The notes: generated by a model not told the origin, from the sequence alone. A stretch of 10,854 bases of DNA from Elusimicrobiota bacterium (GCA_023700845.1 JAMPYD010000038.1:1-10854); one strand, 5' to 3'; positions 1 through 6,787 are shown, counted from the stretch's first letter. Numbers and translations: made by a program.

Positions 1-814
1 GCTCGCGGTAGGCCCGCGCCATGTCCTTCTCGCGCTCGAGCTCGCCGAGGGCGGCGGGGGCCTCGTAGCGGCCCTCGGGCGCCAGCCCCTGCTGCTCGGC
101 GGGAAGAAGCAAGGACAGGTATTTCACGTTCTGGCCGACGGAGCTGGCGGGCAATAAGGTCCCGAAGCGCACGAAATTCCTCGCGACCCAGACGCCCGTG
201 ATCAGAGCGAACACGGCCAACGCGGAGAGCATCTCCTTACGGGAGAATTTCGGGAATAGGAAGGGCAGCGAGATGATGGTGAGAAGGATGTACGGCAAGG
301 GCTCGGGGCGGATGAGATAGAGGCAGGCGGAAAGGGCGGCGAAGGCCGCGGCGCGTCGCGCCGGCGTCCACTCCTCGCGGTACAGGGCCCAGGCCGACAG
401 CGTGAGGAAGAAGCCGTACAGGCATTCGCTCACGGGCGCGGCGGCGGGGACGATCAGGTCGTAGTAGAAGGCGGCGATGAGGCCGCAGGCGAGGGCCCAG
501 CGCTCGGGGACGAAGCGCCGCGCGAGGTCGAGGAGCAGGACGCAGGTCAGGGCGCCGAGCAGGCACTGGACGGCGATCACGGCCGCGGGCGAGCCGCCGA
601 AGACGAGCCGGAGCGCGGCGAGGAAGACGGGGTAGCCCGGCATGCGCGAGGCGGCCTCGCCGTGGGGGCCGAGGTAGCGCCCGGCCTCGACGAGGCTCCG
701 GGCGAAGGCGTCGTATTCGAGCGCGTCGCCGACGAGGGGCAAGGTGCCCTGCAGCCGCCAGAACGCGAGGCGGGAGGCCAGCGCCGCGAGGAAGACGGCG
801 CCCGCCGCCCTCAT
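1..814 (-). CDS. GT39/PMT-family membrane glycosyltransferase, N-terminal part (3' end outside window)
   Basis: The frame is open from an ATG at 814 to the window edge, giving 271 residues with no stop, so the C-terminal part lies outside. The start is an ATGA overlap with the stop of the upstream gene. Residues 1-20 form a first hydrophobic helix. A short loop follows with the acidic segment GDALEYDAFARSL (Asp30), then the SRMPGYPVFLAAL segment (57-69) and further hydrophobic helices. This order is typical of the PMT_2/ArnT-like family, in which the first periplasmic loop carries a catalytic Asp and the enzyme moves a sugar from a polyprenyl-phosphate donor to lipid or protein. I infer an inner-membrane enzyme of this type; acceptor and donor cannot be read from the sequence. 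It is the last visible gene of the six-gene minus-strand run. Family assignment is fairly secure, specific function unknown. Confidence 0.75.
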   Translation of the reverse strand, partial: MRAAGAVFLAALASRLAFWRLQGTLPLVGDALEYDAFARSLVEAGRYLGPHGEAASRMPGYPVFLAALRLVFGGSPAAVIAVQCLLGALTCVLLLDLARRFVPERWALACGLIAAFYYDLIVPAAAPVSECLYGFFLTLSAWALYREEWTPARRAAAFAALSACLYLIRPEPLPYILLTIISLPFLFPKFSRKEMLSALAVFALITGVWVARNFVRFGTLLPASSVGQNVKYLSLLLPAEQQGLAPEGRYEAPAALGELEREKDMARAYRE

Positions 815-1479
815 GCCTTGAGGCGGCCGGAGCGCCAGGCCTCGATCGGGAAGGCGACGCAGGCGAACAACGGTATCACGGTCGTGAAGAAGCGGTCGAG
901 CAGGCCCGGGGCGAGCGCGCGGGTGAGGATCACGCAGGCCTCCTGGAACGCCCAGAAGCCCGCCAGCAGGAGGAGGAAGAACACGGCGTTCGCCGCGAGG
1001 ACGCGCGCGCCGAGCAGCAGCGCGCCGAGCGGGCCGGAGGACTCGCTCCTGCGCGCGGCGGCGATCGCGGAGGCCGCGCCGAGGGCGAAGGCCGTCAGCT
1101 TGCCCGCGGCGAGGATGAGGTACAGGCCCGCGGTCGCGACGCCCTGCGGAACGTCGGCGTGCAGCAGGCCGTAGGCCAGCGGCGTGGTCAGGAGGCCGAA
1201 GGCGAACAGCAGCGGGTAGGGGATCAGGAACACGACCGCCGTGTCGCGCAGCCGCCGCGGGTCCACGCTCCAGCCGTCGCCGATCCACAGCTCGGCGAAG
1301 ATCGTCGTCACCGCGACGGTCATCAGCGCCCCGAGCAGGACGCTCGCCGCCACCGAGCCGGGGCGGCCCGGAGACATCAGCGCCAGCACGTTCTGGCCGA
1401 GAAGCCCGAGCAGCGGCGGCAGCACCAGCCAGGGGCGCGTCAGCGCGCGGTCGCGGACCTCGTCGAGGAGGCGGCCCAC
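811..1479 (-). CDS. Unrecognised multi-pass membrane protein (222 aa)
   Basis: The frame stays open upstream to 2139, but that part lies antisense-frame inside the oxygenase gene and reads as arginine/proline-rich junk. The credible start is the GTG at 1479, two bases after the oxygenase stop; no clear Shine-Dalgarno precedes it, which suggests translational coupling. The 222-residue product has about six hydrophobic segments, near residues 18-35, 42-63, 80-106, 112-140, 155-187 and 192-213, with a short charged loop at 141-148 (AARRSESS). I see no signature motif, cysteine pair or catalytic pattern and do not recognise the family. Its TGA overlaps the ATG of the glycosyltransferase by four bases, so the two are probably made together. 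A role in envelope or lipid-linked sugar metabolism is only a guess from that neighbour. Confidence 0.72.
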   Translation of the reverse strand: MGRLLDEVRDRALTRPWLVLPPLLGLLGQNVLALMSPGRPGSVAASVLLGALMTVAVTTIFAELWIGDGWSVDPRRLRDTAVVFLIPYPLLFAFGLLTTPLAYGLLHADVPQGVATAGLYLILAAGKLTAFALGAASAIAAARRSESSGPLGALLLGARVLAANAVFFLLLLAGFWAFQEACVILTRALAPGLLDRFFTTVIPLFACVAFPIEAWRSGRLKA

Positions 1480-1481
1480 GT

Positions 1482-2309
1482 CTAGCCGGGGATAAACGGC
1501 TCTTCGGACATCTTGGCCGCGACGGGCGTCCAGGCCGGGACCTTCAGGCCGAACTTCGCGGCCTTGTCCTTGATGTCGGCGGCGAAGGCCTGGCGGACCT
1601 CGTCGTTGTCGCGCTTCTTGAGGCCGTACTTGCGGTAGATCGCGTTCTTCGGCGAGTTGGCCCGGCCGAAGATGTTCATCGTGCGCGGGTACCACTTGTC
1701 GAAGGCCTTCTGGAGGTCGCCGTGCGTCTTCGGGTCCTCGGAGAGCTTCTTCGCCCACTGGTCGCCGTGCGCCATGTGCATCTCCTCTTCCTTGAAGATG
1801 CCCTCCATGCCGTCGCACCAGGGCTTGTAGGAGCAGTCGAGGGAGTCCTCGAGCTGGTGGCCGGCGCCGCGGTCCATGCAGAAGTTGAACATGATGAAGT
1901 CGTACCAGGTCTCGATCGGGTAGTAGAAGATGTTGACCCGCTTGTCGTCCGCGGCCCGGAGCGTTCCGAGATCGTCGGAGTCCACGCGCAGGTTGAAGTT
2001 GTGGCTCTTGTAGTACTCGTCGACGTCGACGCCCATGCCCTCGAGCAGGCGGTACATCACGCGCGCGTGGCGGACCTCGTCCTTGACGATCTGCGCGACC
2101 TGCAAGGTCTCCTTGATGTCCGGGGACTTCTGGATCCACGGCACGTAGCCGAACGCGCCGGCCAGCTCCGAGTCGGCCTGCATGGACATCAGATTGGTGA
2201 GGTGCTCGCGGTAATCGTCGCTCATCTCGGCGAGCTCGGTGATCTTCTGGCCCTTGGCGATCTTGGCGAGGAGCTTCTCTTCGCGGATGCGGTTCGGTTC
2301 GAGGGTCAT
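1482..2309 (-). CDS. PaaA-like di-iron oxygenase (PaaA/PaaC family), stand-alone
   Basis: This 275-residue protein resembles the catalytic subunit of phenylacetyl-CoA epoxidase. It has a ferritin-like di-iron layout: Glu48 in SELAG, the ExxH pair Glu78/His81 in VKDEVRHARVMY, an acidic stretch around Asp137-Asp146, and a second ExxH pair Glu175/His178 in FKEEEMHMAHG. The segment KWYPRTMNIFG (205-215) matches the PaaA FWWPALMMFG region, followed by NDEVRQAF and LKVP as in PaaA. The family epoxidises aryl-CoA rings using O2 and electrons from PaaE. Known PaaA proteins are about 310-330 residues; this one lacks most of the C-terminal extension. Its ATG follows AAAGGAG by six bases, one base after the PaaG-like stop. 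PaaB, PaaC, PaaD and PaaE are not in this run, so activity on phenylacetyl-CoA is uncertain. Confidence 0.83.
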   Translation of the reverse strand: MTLEPNRIREEKLLAKIAKGQKITELAEMSDDYREHLTNLMSMQADSELAGAFGYVPWIQKSPDIKETLQVAQIVKDEVRHARVMYRLLEGMGVDVDEYYKSHNFNLRVDSDDLGTLRAADDKRVNIFYYPIETWYDFIMFNFCMDRGAGHQLEDSLDCSYKPWCDGMEGIFKEEEMHMAHGDQWAKKLSEDPKTHGDLQKAFDKWYPRTMNIFGRANSPKNAIYRKYGLKKRDNDEVRQAFAADIKDKAAKFGLKVPAWTPVAAKMSEEPFIPG

Positions 2310-2310
2310 C

Positions 2311-3096
2311 TCATTCTCCTTTGAACTGCGCGGGGCGCTTCTCGAGGAAGGCGCTGACGCCTTCGGCGTGATCCTTGGTGCGGCCGAGGACTTCCTGAAG
2401 CTGGGCCTCGTACTCCATCTGCTCGTCGAGCGCGGGCGTCTCCAGCGCGCGGTTGACCGCGCGCTTGGTGAGCGCGAGCGCCAGCGGCGGCATCTTCACG
2501 AGCTCGGCCGCCATCATCTGCGCCTCGATGAGGACGAACTCGGCGGGGACGACCTTGTTGACGAGGCCGCAGGCCAGCGCCTGCTCGGCGGTGACGGGCT
2601 TGGCCAGCCACATGTGCTCGAGGGCCTTCGAGTAGCCGAGGAAGCGGGGGAGCGAGTAGGTCATGCCGGAGTCGGGGACCAGGCCGACGCGCACGAACGC
2701 GTTGAGGAAGGTGGCCTTCTCGGCGCACACCTTCAAATCGGTCGAAAGGATTATGCTGGCGCCGGCGCCGGCGGCCAGGCCGTTGATGGCGCCGATGACG
2801 GGCTTCTCGAGACGGCGGATCTGGGCGACCAGGGGATTGAAGTGGTCGCGGAGCTCGTCGCCGAGGGAGAACGCCTTGACGGACTGGCGCTTCTTGAGGT
2901 CGCCGAGGTCGGCGCCGGCGCAGAAGGCGCGGCCGCTCGCGGTGAGAATGACGGCCTTGACGGACTTGTCCGAGGACGCCTGCTTGAGCGCGTCGCGGAT
3001 GCCCTTCATCATGTCGAGGGTCAGGGCATTGAGGACGTCGGGGCGGTTCAAAGTCAGGGTGAGGACGCCGTCTTTCAGCTCGTTCAGGAGATCCAT
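2311..3096 (-). CDS. paaG: PaaG-like enoyl-CoA hydratase/isomerase
   Basis: A 261-residue crotonase-fold protein of full family length. The oxyanion-hole segments are FCAGADLGDL (58-67) and NGLAAGAGASI (105-115). It lacks the two glutamates of a classical hydratase and instead carries GLVPDSG with Asp142, which matches the catalytic Asp of E. coli PaaG (GLIPDCG). The segments HFNPLVAQIRRLEKPVIGAINGLAAG and EGVSAFLEKR also follow PaaG closely. PaaG isomerises ring-1,2-epoxyphenylacetyl-CoA to the oxepin and acts on double-bond positions later in the same pathway. Position directly before the PaaA-like oxygenase supports that role. It begins one base after the upstream hydratase stop with no obvious ribosome site, and its 3' end contains the ribosome site of the oxygenase gene. 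A generic delta3,delta2-enoyl-CoA isomerase is the main alternative. Confidence 0.85.
   Translation of the reverse strand: MDLLNELKDGVLTLTLNRPDVLNALTLDMMKGIRDALKQASSDKSVKAVILTASGRAFCAGADLGDLKKRQSVKAFSLGDELRDHFNPLVAQIRRLEKPVIGAINGLAAGAGASIILSTDLKVCAEKATFLNAFVRVGLVPDSGMTYSLPRFLGYSKALEHMWLAKPVTAEQALACGLVNKVVPAEFVLIEAQMMAAELVKMPPLALALTKRAVNRALETPALDEQMEYEAQLQEVLGRTKDHAEGVSAFLEKRPAQFKGE
2316..2322 (-). promoter_or_regulatory. Ribosome binding site of the PaaA-like gene
   Basis: AAAGGAG on the minus strand, six bases before the ATG at 2309, inside the end of the PaaG-like gene. It is the clearest Shine-Dalgarno in the minus-strand run; the other internal genes show only weak ones. This suggests separately boosted translation of the oxygenase. 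Confidence 0.75.
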
Positions 3097-3097
3097 T

Positions 3098-3886
3098 CTA
3101 TTTGCCGGTCCAAACGGGTTTACGCTTCTCGGAGAAGGCGGTCATGCCTTCCTTCTGGTCCTGAGTGTCGAACAAACGGAAAAAAGACTGGCGCTCGAAT
3201 GACAGACCTTCCGACAGCTTCGAATCGACGGCCGCGAGGACTGAAGCTTTCGCGGCCTGCACGGCGAGCGGCGGTTGGGCCGCGATGGTATGGGCCAACT
3301 TTTTAGCTTCGCTTAAAAACGATTCCACGGGAACGACCTTATTGACCAAACCATAAGACAAAGCTTCGCGCGCCGTCAGTTTTCGGCCCGTGAGGTTCAT
3401 CTCCATGGATAAAGCCTTACCAACGACCTTGGTCAAGCGCTGAGTGCCTCCGGCGCCGGGTATAACGCCGATTAATACCTCCGGTTGGCCGAAAACGGCG
3501 GTTTCGGACGCGACGATCATGTCGCAGGCCATCGCCAGTTCGCAGCCGCCGCCCAAGGCGAAGCCGGAAACGGCGGCGACGAGCGGCTTTTTCAGGTTTC
3601 CGATCCGGTCCCAATTCGACAGGTGGCGGGCGAGCTGCTTTTCGGCGGCTGCGCCGCCGGCGATACCTTTCATCTCGCCGATGTCGGCGCCGGCGGCGAA
3701 CGCCTTCGGCAAGCCCGCCAAGACCATCGCGTGGATGCTTGGATCGCGGTCGAATCCGCCCAAGGCCTCGGACACGGCGTCCATCACCGCGATCGACAAT
3801 GCGTTGAGCGCTTGAGGACGATTGATCGTGACGACGCCGATTTTGCCTTCGATCTCGACGAGCACTTCGGCCGCGGCGGTCTTCAT
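3098..3886 (-). CDS. paaF: Enoyl-CoA hydratase, PaaF-like
   Basis: A 262-residue crotonase-fold hydratase. The oxyanion-hole segments are FAAGADIGEM (63-72) and GFALGGGCELAMACD (108-122). Both hydratase glutamates are present: Glu116 in GGGCEL and Glu136 in FGQPEVLIGVIPGAGGTQR. Compared with E. coli PaaF (2,3-dehydroadipyl-CoA hydratase) it shares the FAAGAD, GCELA, PGAGGTQRL and EGM/ISAF-KR segments, but these are also seen in general short-chain enoyl-CoA hydratases, so substrate is inferred from context. The ATG at 3886 lies one base after the aldehyde dehydrogenase stop. The gene is clearly less GC-rich than its neighbours: by hand count the line 3301-3360 is 40% GC and several other lines are 55-60%, against 77% for 4741-4800 in the adjacent gene. 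This suggests a different origin or a replaced segment. Confidence 0.85.
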   Translation of the reverse strand: MKTAAAEVLVEIEGKIGVVTINRPQALNALSIAVMDAVSEALGGFDRDPSIHAMVLAGLPKAFAAGADIGEMKGIAGGAAAEKQLARHLSNWDRIGNLKKPLVAAVSGFALGGGCELAMACDMIVASETAVFGQPEVLIGVIPGAGGTQRLTKVVGKALSMEMNLTGRKLTAREALSYGLVNKVVPVESFLSEAKKLAHTIAAQPPLAVQAAKASVLAAVDSKLSEGLSFERQSFFRLFDTQDQKEGMTAFSEKRKPVWTGK

Positions 3887-3887
3887 C

Positions 3888-5393
3888 TCAGTTCAGGTCC
3901 ACCCAGACCGACTTGAGCGACGTGTAATTCTCCAAGGCGTACTGGCCCTTCTCGCGGCCGTAGCCGGACTGCTTGACGCCGCCCCACGGAGCGGCCGCGT
4001 CGACGAAGTGGTAGCAGTTGATCCAGACCGTGCCGGCCTTGAGCCTGGCGGCGGCCTGGTGGGCCTTCTTGACGTCCTTGGTCCACACGGCGGCGACCAG
4101 GCCGTAGTCGCTCGAGTTCGCGCGCGCCATGACCTCGTCGATCGTATCGAAAGGCATCACCGCGACGACCGGTCCGAAGATCTCCTCGCGGGAGATCTTC
4201 ATCTCGTCCTTCACGCCGCCGAACACCGTCGGCTGCACGAAGAAGCCGGGCCCCGCGGCGGCCGCGCCGCCGGAAAGCAATTGCGCGCCTTCTTTTTTGC
4301 CGGACTCGATATACGACAAGACCCGGTCACGCTGCTCGGCGGAGACCAGCGGGCCCATGTGCGTCTTGGGATCCAACGGATTTCCCTGTTTCACCGTCTT
4401 GGCCCGGTCGGCGAGGGCGGCGACCATCTTGTCGTAGGCGGGGCGCTCGATGAACACCCGCGAGCCCGCGGAGCAGCACTGGCCCTGGTTGTAGAAGATG
4501 CCCATGAAGATGCCCTTCGCCGCGGCCTCGAGGTCCGCGTCGGCGAACACGATGTTGGGGGACTTGCCGCCCAGCTCCATGGAGATGCGCTTCATGTTGC
4601 CGGCCGACGCCTTGACGACCTCGCGGCCGACCTCGGTGGAGCCGGTGAAGGTCACCTTGTCGACGCCCATGTGCTTGGAGATCGCGGCGCCGGCCGTGGG
4701 GCCGAAGCCCGGCACCACGTTCACGACGCCGGCGGGCACGCCGGCCTCGAGCAGGAGCTCTCCCAGCCACAGCGCGGAGAGCGGCGTCTGCTCGGCGGGC
4801 TTGAGGACGACCGCGTTGCCGCAGGCCAGGGCCGGCGCGAGGCGCTCCACCGCCATCAGGAGGGGGAAGTTCCAGGGAATGATCGCTCCCACCACGCCCA
4901 CGGGCTCGCGGACGGTGTAATGAAGGAACTTGGCGCCCGGAAAATACGGCACGGATACGGGCGTGGTCTCGCCGTGGATCTTCGTGGGCCAGCCGCCGAA
5001 GTAGCGGAAAAGGCCGATCGCCAGGGGCAGGTCGCCGTTCTTGGCCTCGCGGATGGGCTTGCCGTTGTCGAGAGACTCGAGCTGGGCGAAGGCCTCGGCG
5101 CGGGCCTCGAGCAGATCGGCGGCCTTGTGCAGGATCTTCTCCCGTTCCGCGGGGGACATTTTGGACCAAGGTCCCTCGAGGGCCGCGCGGGCCGCGGCGA
5201 CGGCGCGGTCCACGTCCGCCGAATCGGCCTCGGACACCGTCCCGATCGCCTCTCCCGTCGCCGGGTTCAGGGTCGCGAACGTTTTTCCCGAGACGGCGTC
5301 GGCGGGCTTGCCGTCGATCAGCAGCTTATGGGTTTTGCGGCCGAGGAAATCCTTGAGAAGGGGGTGGACGTCGGGAAGGGCGGCGGTGGTCAT
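3888..5393 (-). CDS. NAD-type aldehyde dehydrogenase
   Basis: A 501-residue class-typical aldehyde dehydrogenase that oxidises an aldehyde to its acid in the cytoplasm. Visible motifs are PWNFP with Asn175, KPAEQTP with Lys198 and Glu201 (the Glu favours NAD), the FTGSTEVG Rossmann turn (249-256), general base Glu274 in MELGGKSPN, catalytic Cys307 in NQGQCCSAGSR, and EEIFGP with Glu404. The open frame extends upstream to a GTG at 5432, but the ATG at 5393 has ACGGAGA seven bases before it and lies downstream of the likely promoter, so I chose it. Within the phenylacetate context it could act as a phenylacetaldehyde dehydrogenase or replace the aldehyde dehydrogenase half of PaaZ. Sequence alone does not separate these from betaine- or alkanal-type enzymes. 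It is the first gene of the minus-strand run. Confidence 0.92.
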   Translation of the reverse strand: MTTAALPDVHPLLKDFLGRKTHKLLIDGKPADAVSGKTFATLNPATGEAIGTVSEADSADVDRAVAAARAALEGPWSKMSPAEREKILHKAADLLEARAEAFAQLESLDNGKPIREAKNGDLPLAIGLFRYFGGWPTKIHGETTPVSVPYFPGAKFLHYTVREPVGVVGAIIPWNFPLLMAVERLAPALACGNAVVLKPAEQTPLSALWLGELLLEAGVPAGVVNVVPGFGPTAGAAISKHMGVDKVTFTGSTEVGREVVKASAGNMKRISMELGGKSPNIVFADADLEAAAKGIFMGIFYNQGQCCSAGSRVFIERPAYDKMVAALADRAKTVKQGNPLDPKTHMGPLVSAEQRDRVLSYIESGKKEGAQLLSGGAAAAGPGFFVQPTVFGGVKDEMKISREEIFGPVVAVMPFDTIDEVMARANSSDYGLVAAVWTKDVKKAHQAAARLKAGTVWINCYHFVDAAAPWGGVKQSGYGREKGQYALENYTSLKSVWVDLN

Positions 5394-5400
5394 GGGCTGA

Positions 5401-5407
5401 TCTCCGT
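5401..5407 (-). promoter_or_regulatory. Ribosome binding site of the aldehyde dehydrogenase gene
   Basis: ACGGAGA on the minus strand, seven bases before the ATG at 5393. It supports that ATG over the in-frame GTG at 5432, which has no such site. Confidence 0.6.
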
Positions 5408-5433
5408 CGAGATTGAGAATTCGTCGCTTCACG

Positions 5434-5442
5434 AGGATAGCA
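5434..5442 (-). promoter_or_regulatory. Candidate extended -10 promoter for the minus-strand run
   Basis: Minus strand TGCTATCCT: a TGn extended -10 with TATCCT (four of six consensus bases). There is no good -35 at 17-18 bases. The predicted start near 5427 gives a leader of about 34 bases to the ATG at 5393. Its upstream part overlaps the -35 of the divergent plus-strand promoter. Confidence 0.4.
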
Positions 5443-5462
5443 AATCTCGCTCGAATCGCCCA

Positions 5463-5491
5463 TTGACAGGCGCCGGGGGCGGGGTTAAACT
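5463..5491 (+). promoter_or_regulatory. Sigma-70-like promoter, probably giving a leaderless mRNA
   Basis: A perfect TTGACA (5463-5468), a 17-base spacer, then TAAACT (5486-5491, four of six consensus bases). The expected start falls about six bases after the -10, at the GTG codon at 5498. No Shine-Dalgarno precedes that GTG, which fits leaderless translation. Confidence 0.6.
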
Positions 5492-5497
5492 GGGCGC

Positions 5498-6700
5498 GTG
5501 AAGGCCGACAGCCCCGGACAGGCGGCGTTCAAGCACCAGGAGATCGCCTTCTCCATCTGCATGGGGGCCGTCGCCCTCCTCGGACGCGACAACCCCCATT
5601 TTTCGTCGCCGGGCATCCTCTGGGCGTTCGCCGCCCTGCTGGCCTTCAACCTCGCCTACCAGCTCGCCCTGCGCAAGCGCGGCGACGTCTGGGTCGTGCC
5701 GATGATCTCGATGGCGGTCAACACCGTCCTCGTCACCGCGGTGCTCGCCTTCTCGGGCGGCGCGAGCTCCGGGTTCTGGCCGATGTACCTCTTGCCCATC
5801 TTCACGGCCTGCCTTTATCTTCAGCCCCGCCACGTGGTCATGGCGGCCGCGTTCTCCGGCGCCTTCCTCGCGACGCTCCACCTCGCGCCGCCCGACGGGG
5901 AATCCGCCGCCCTGACGACCGCGGAGCTTTTGATCAAGGTGATCGTGCTGGTGGTGTCCGCGGGGGTCACCTCGCGCTTCGCCAACCGCGAGCGCAGCGC
6001 GCGCGAGGCGCTCGACCTTGCCCGCGCCGACCTCGACCGCCTGTCGGCCGACATCGAGCGCGGCGTGCGCGACCGCCTCGACGGCCGCGCCGGCAACGAG
6101 GGCTTCCTGGAGGGGATCCTCTACGACGTGCATGCCCGGCTCGCCGTGATCCTCGGCAGCTCGGAGCTCCTGCGCCGCGAGCTCGGGGGCGCCTCGCCCC
6201 TCGTCGGCGACGCGGAGCGCATCGAGGCCTCCGCGCGCGCCCTGGGGCAGCTGACGTCGGACGTCCTGCGCCGGCGCCAGGACGCCCCGCTCTCGGACTG
6301 CCGCCTGGACCGCATGACCGAGCAGGCCCTGGACCTCGTCGAGCACACGCTCCGGGACCGGGCCGTCACGCTGGAGAAGCGCATCCAGCCCGGCCTCCCC
6401 TGCGTGCGCGCGAACGCGCCGCGCGTCCAGCAGGCGATGCTCGAGCTGGTCGCGATCGTCTGCGGCCGCGCCAAGCGCGGCTCGCGCATGACGGTGACCG
6501 TGCAGGCCGAGGAGGGGGAGATCCGGGCCCGCCTGCGCTTCTCCGCGCCGGAGGAAAGCACTCCGCCGCCGCTCGCCGCCCTGCGCCGCGTCCTGGCCGA
6601 CTACGGCGGGGACGTGCGCGTCTTCGGCGCGGGCCGCTCCTGCGAGCTGCTCGTCGGCCTCCCGGCCCCGAGCCCGCGCGGCGTCGACGCCGCCTCCTGA
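5498..6700 (+). CDS. Six-TM sensor-like protein with a degenerate histidine-kinase region
   Basis: A 400-residue protein starting with GTG. Hydrophobic helices lie near residues 15-29, 38-56, 64-86, 90-108, 112-130 and 141-159, then a charged helix at 160-195 that may be a coiled coil. The stretch 207-260 (ILYDVHARLAVILGSSELL and onward) matches a HisKA dimerisation helix pair of the type F-S-H-E-L-R-T-P-L-T-A-I-L-G. In the gap-free alignment Tyr209 occupies the phosphoacceptor His position. Residues 308-390 follow a HATPase outline: RVQQAMLELV for the N-box and RRVLADYGGDVRV for the helix before the last strands. The N-box Asn residues, the DxGxG box and the GxGLG box are missing. I therefore read it as a likely non-catalytic relative of a sensor kinase. 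No response regulator gene is adjacent. Loss of activity is inference from motifs. Confidence 0.72.
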   Translation: MKADSPGQAAFKHQEIAFSICMGAVALLGRDNPHFSSPGILWAFAALLAFNLAYQLALRKRGDVWVVPMISMAVNTVLVTAVLAFSGGASSGFWPMYLLPIFTACLYLQPRHVVMAAAFSGAFLATLHLAPPDGESAALTTAELLIKVIVLVVSAGVTSRFANRERSAREALDLARADLDRLSADIERGVRDRLDGRAGNEGFLEGILYDVHARLAVILGSSELLRRELGGASPLVGDAERIEASARALGQLTSDVLRRRQDAPLSDCRLDRMTEQALDLVEHTLRDRAVTLEKRIQPGLPCVRANAPRVQQAMLELVAIVCGRAKRGSRMTVTVQAEEGEIRARLRFSAPEESTPPPLAALRRVLADYGGDVRVFGAGRSCELLVGLPAPSPRGVDAAS

Positions 6701-6735
6701 CCGGGGCCGGTCTGTTGCGCCTCCGTCGCGGGGGG

Positions 6736-6764
6736 TTGACGTCCCCGCTCACATAGGATATAAT
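6736..6764 (+). promoter_or_regulatory. Strong sigma-70-like promoter of the peroxidase gene
   Basis: TTGACG (6736-6741, five of six), a 17-base spacer, and a perfect TATAAT (6759-6764). Predicted transcription start is near 6771, giving a leader of about 30 bases. Confidence 0.82.
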
Positions 6765-6772
6765 TAATCCGT

Positions 6773-6787
6773 TGATAATTATTATCC
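6773..6787 (+). promoter_or_regulatory. Fur-type operator overlapping the transcription start
   Basis: TGATAATTATTATCC contains the perfect inverted repeat GATAAT-T-ATTATC. It matches the 7-1-7 Fur consensus TGATAATNATTATCA at 13 of 14 defined bases, and the PerR consensus TTATAATNATTATAA at 11. It lies from about +3 to +17 after the predicted start, between the -10 and the ribosome site, where a bound repressor would block transcription. Binding is inferred from the match. Confidence 0.65.

Noticed and set aside
1480..2139. N-terminal extension of the 222-residue membrane protein (220 more codons)
   Set aside because: It overlaps the PaaA-like gene in another frame and reads as Arg/Gly/Pro-rich shadow sequence; the GTG at 1479 gives a compact membrane protein.
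2239..3306. 355-codon plus-strand open frame
   Set aside because: Antisense to the PaaG-like gene and parts of both neighbours; low-complexity composition and no domain pattern.
5394..5432. GTG at 5432 as ALDH start
   Set aside because: It lacks a ribosome site, directly abuts the likely -10 box, and adds 13 residues outside the normal family N-terminus; the ATG at 5393 has a proper site.
3822..5501. 559-codon plus-strand open frame opposite the ALDH gene
   Set aside because: It is antisense to a clear aldehyde dehydrogenase with all catalytic motifs, and its product is His/Gly/Arg/Leu-rich without family features. Long antisense frames are expected at this GC content.
6699..6712. GACCGG-GG-CCGGTC inverted repeat after the sensor-like gene as a terminator
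   Set aside because: The stem is short with almost no loop, and no T-run follows. It may still form a small hairpin but does not support a Rho-independent terminator call.
6773..6787. Reading the operator as a PerR box
   Set aside because: It matches the PerR consensus at fewer positions (11 of 14) than the Fur consensus (13 of 14); left open in the findings because function would fit either.
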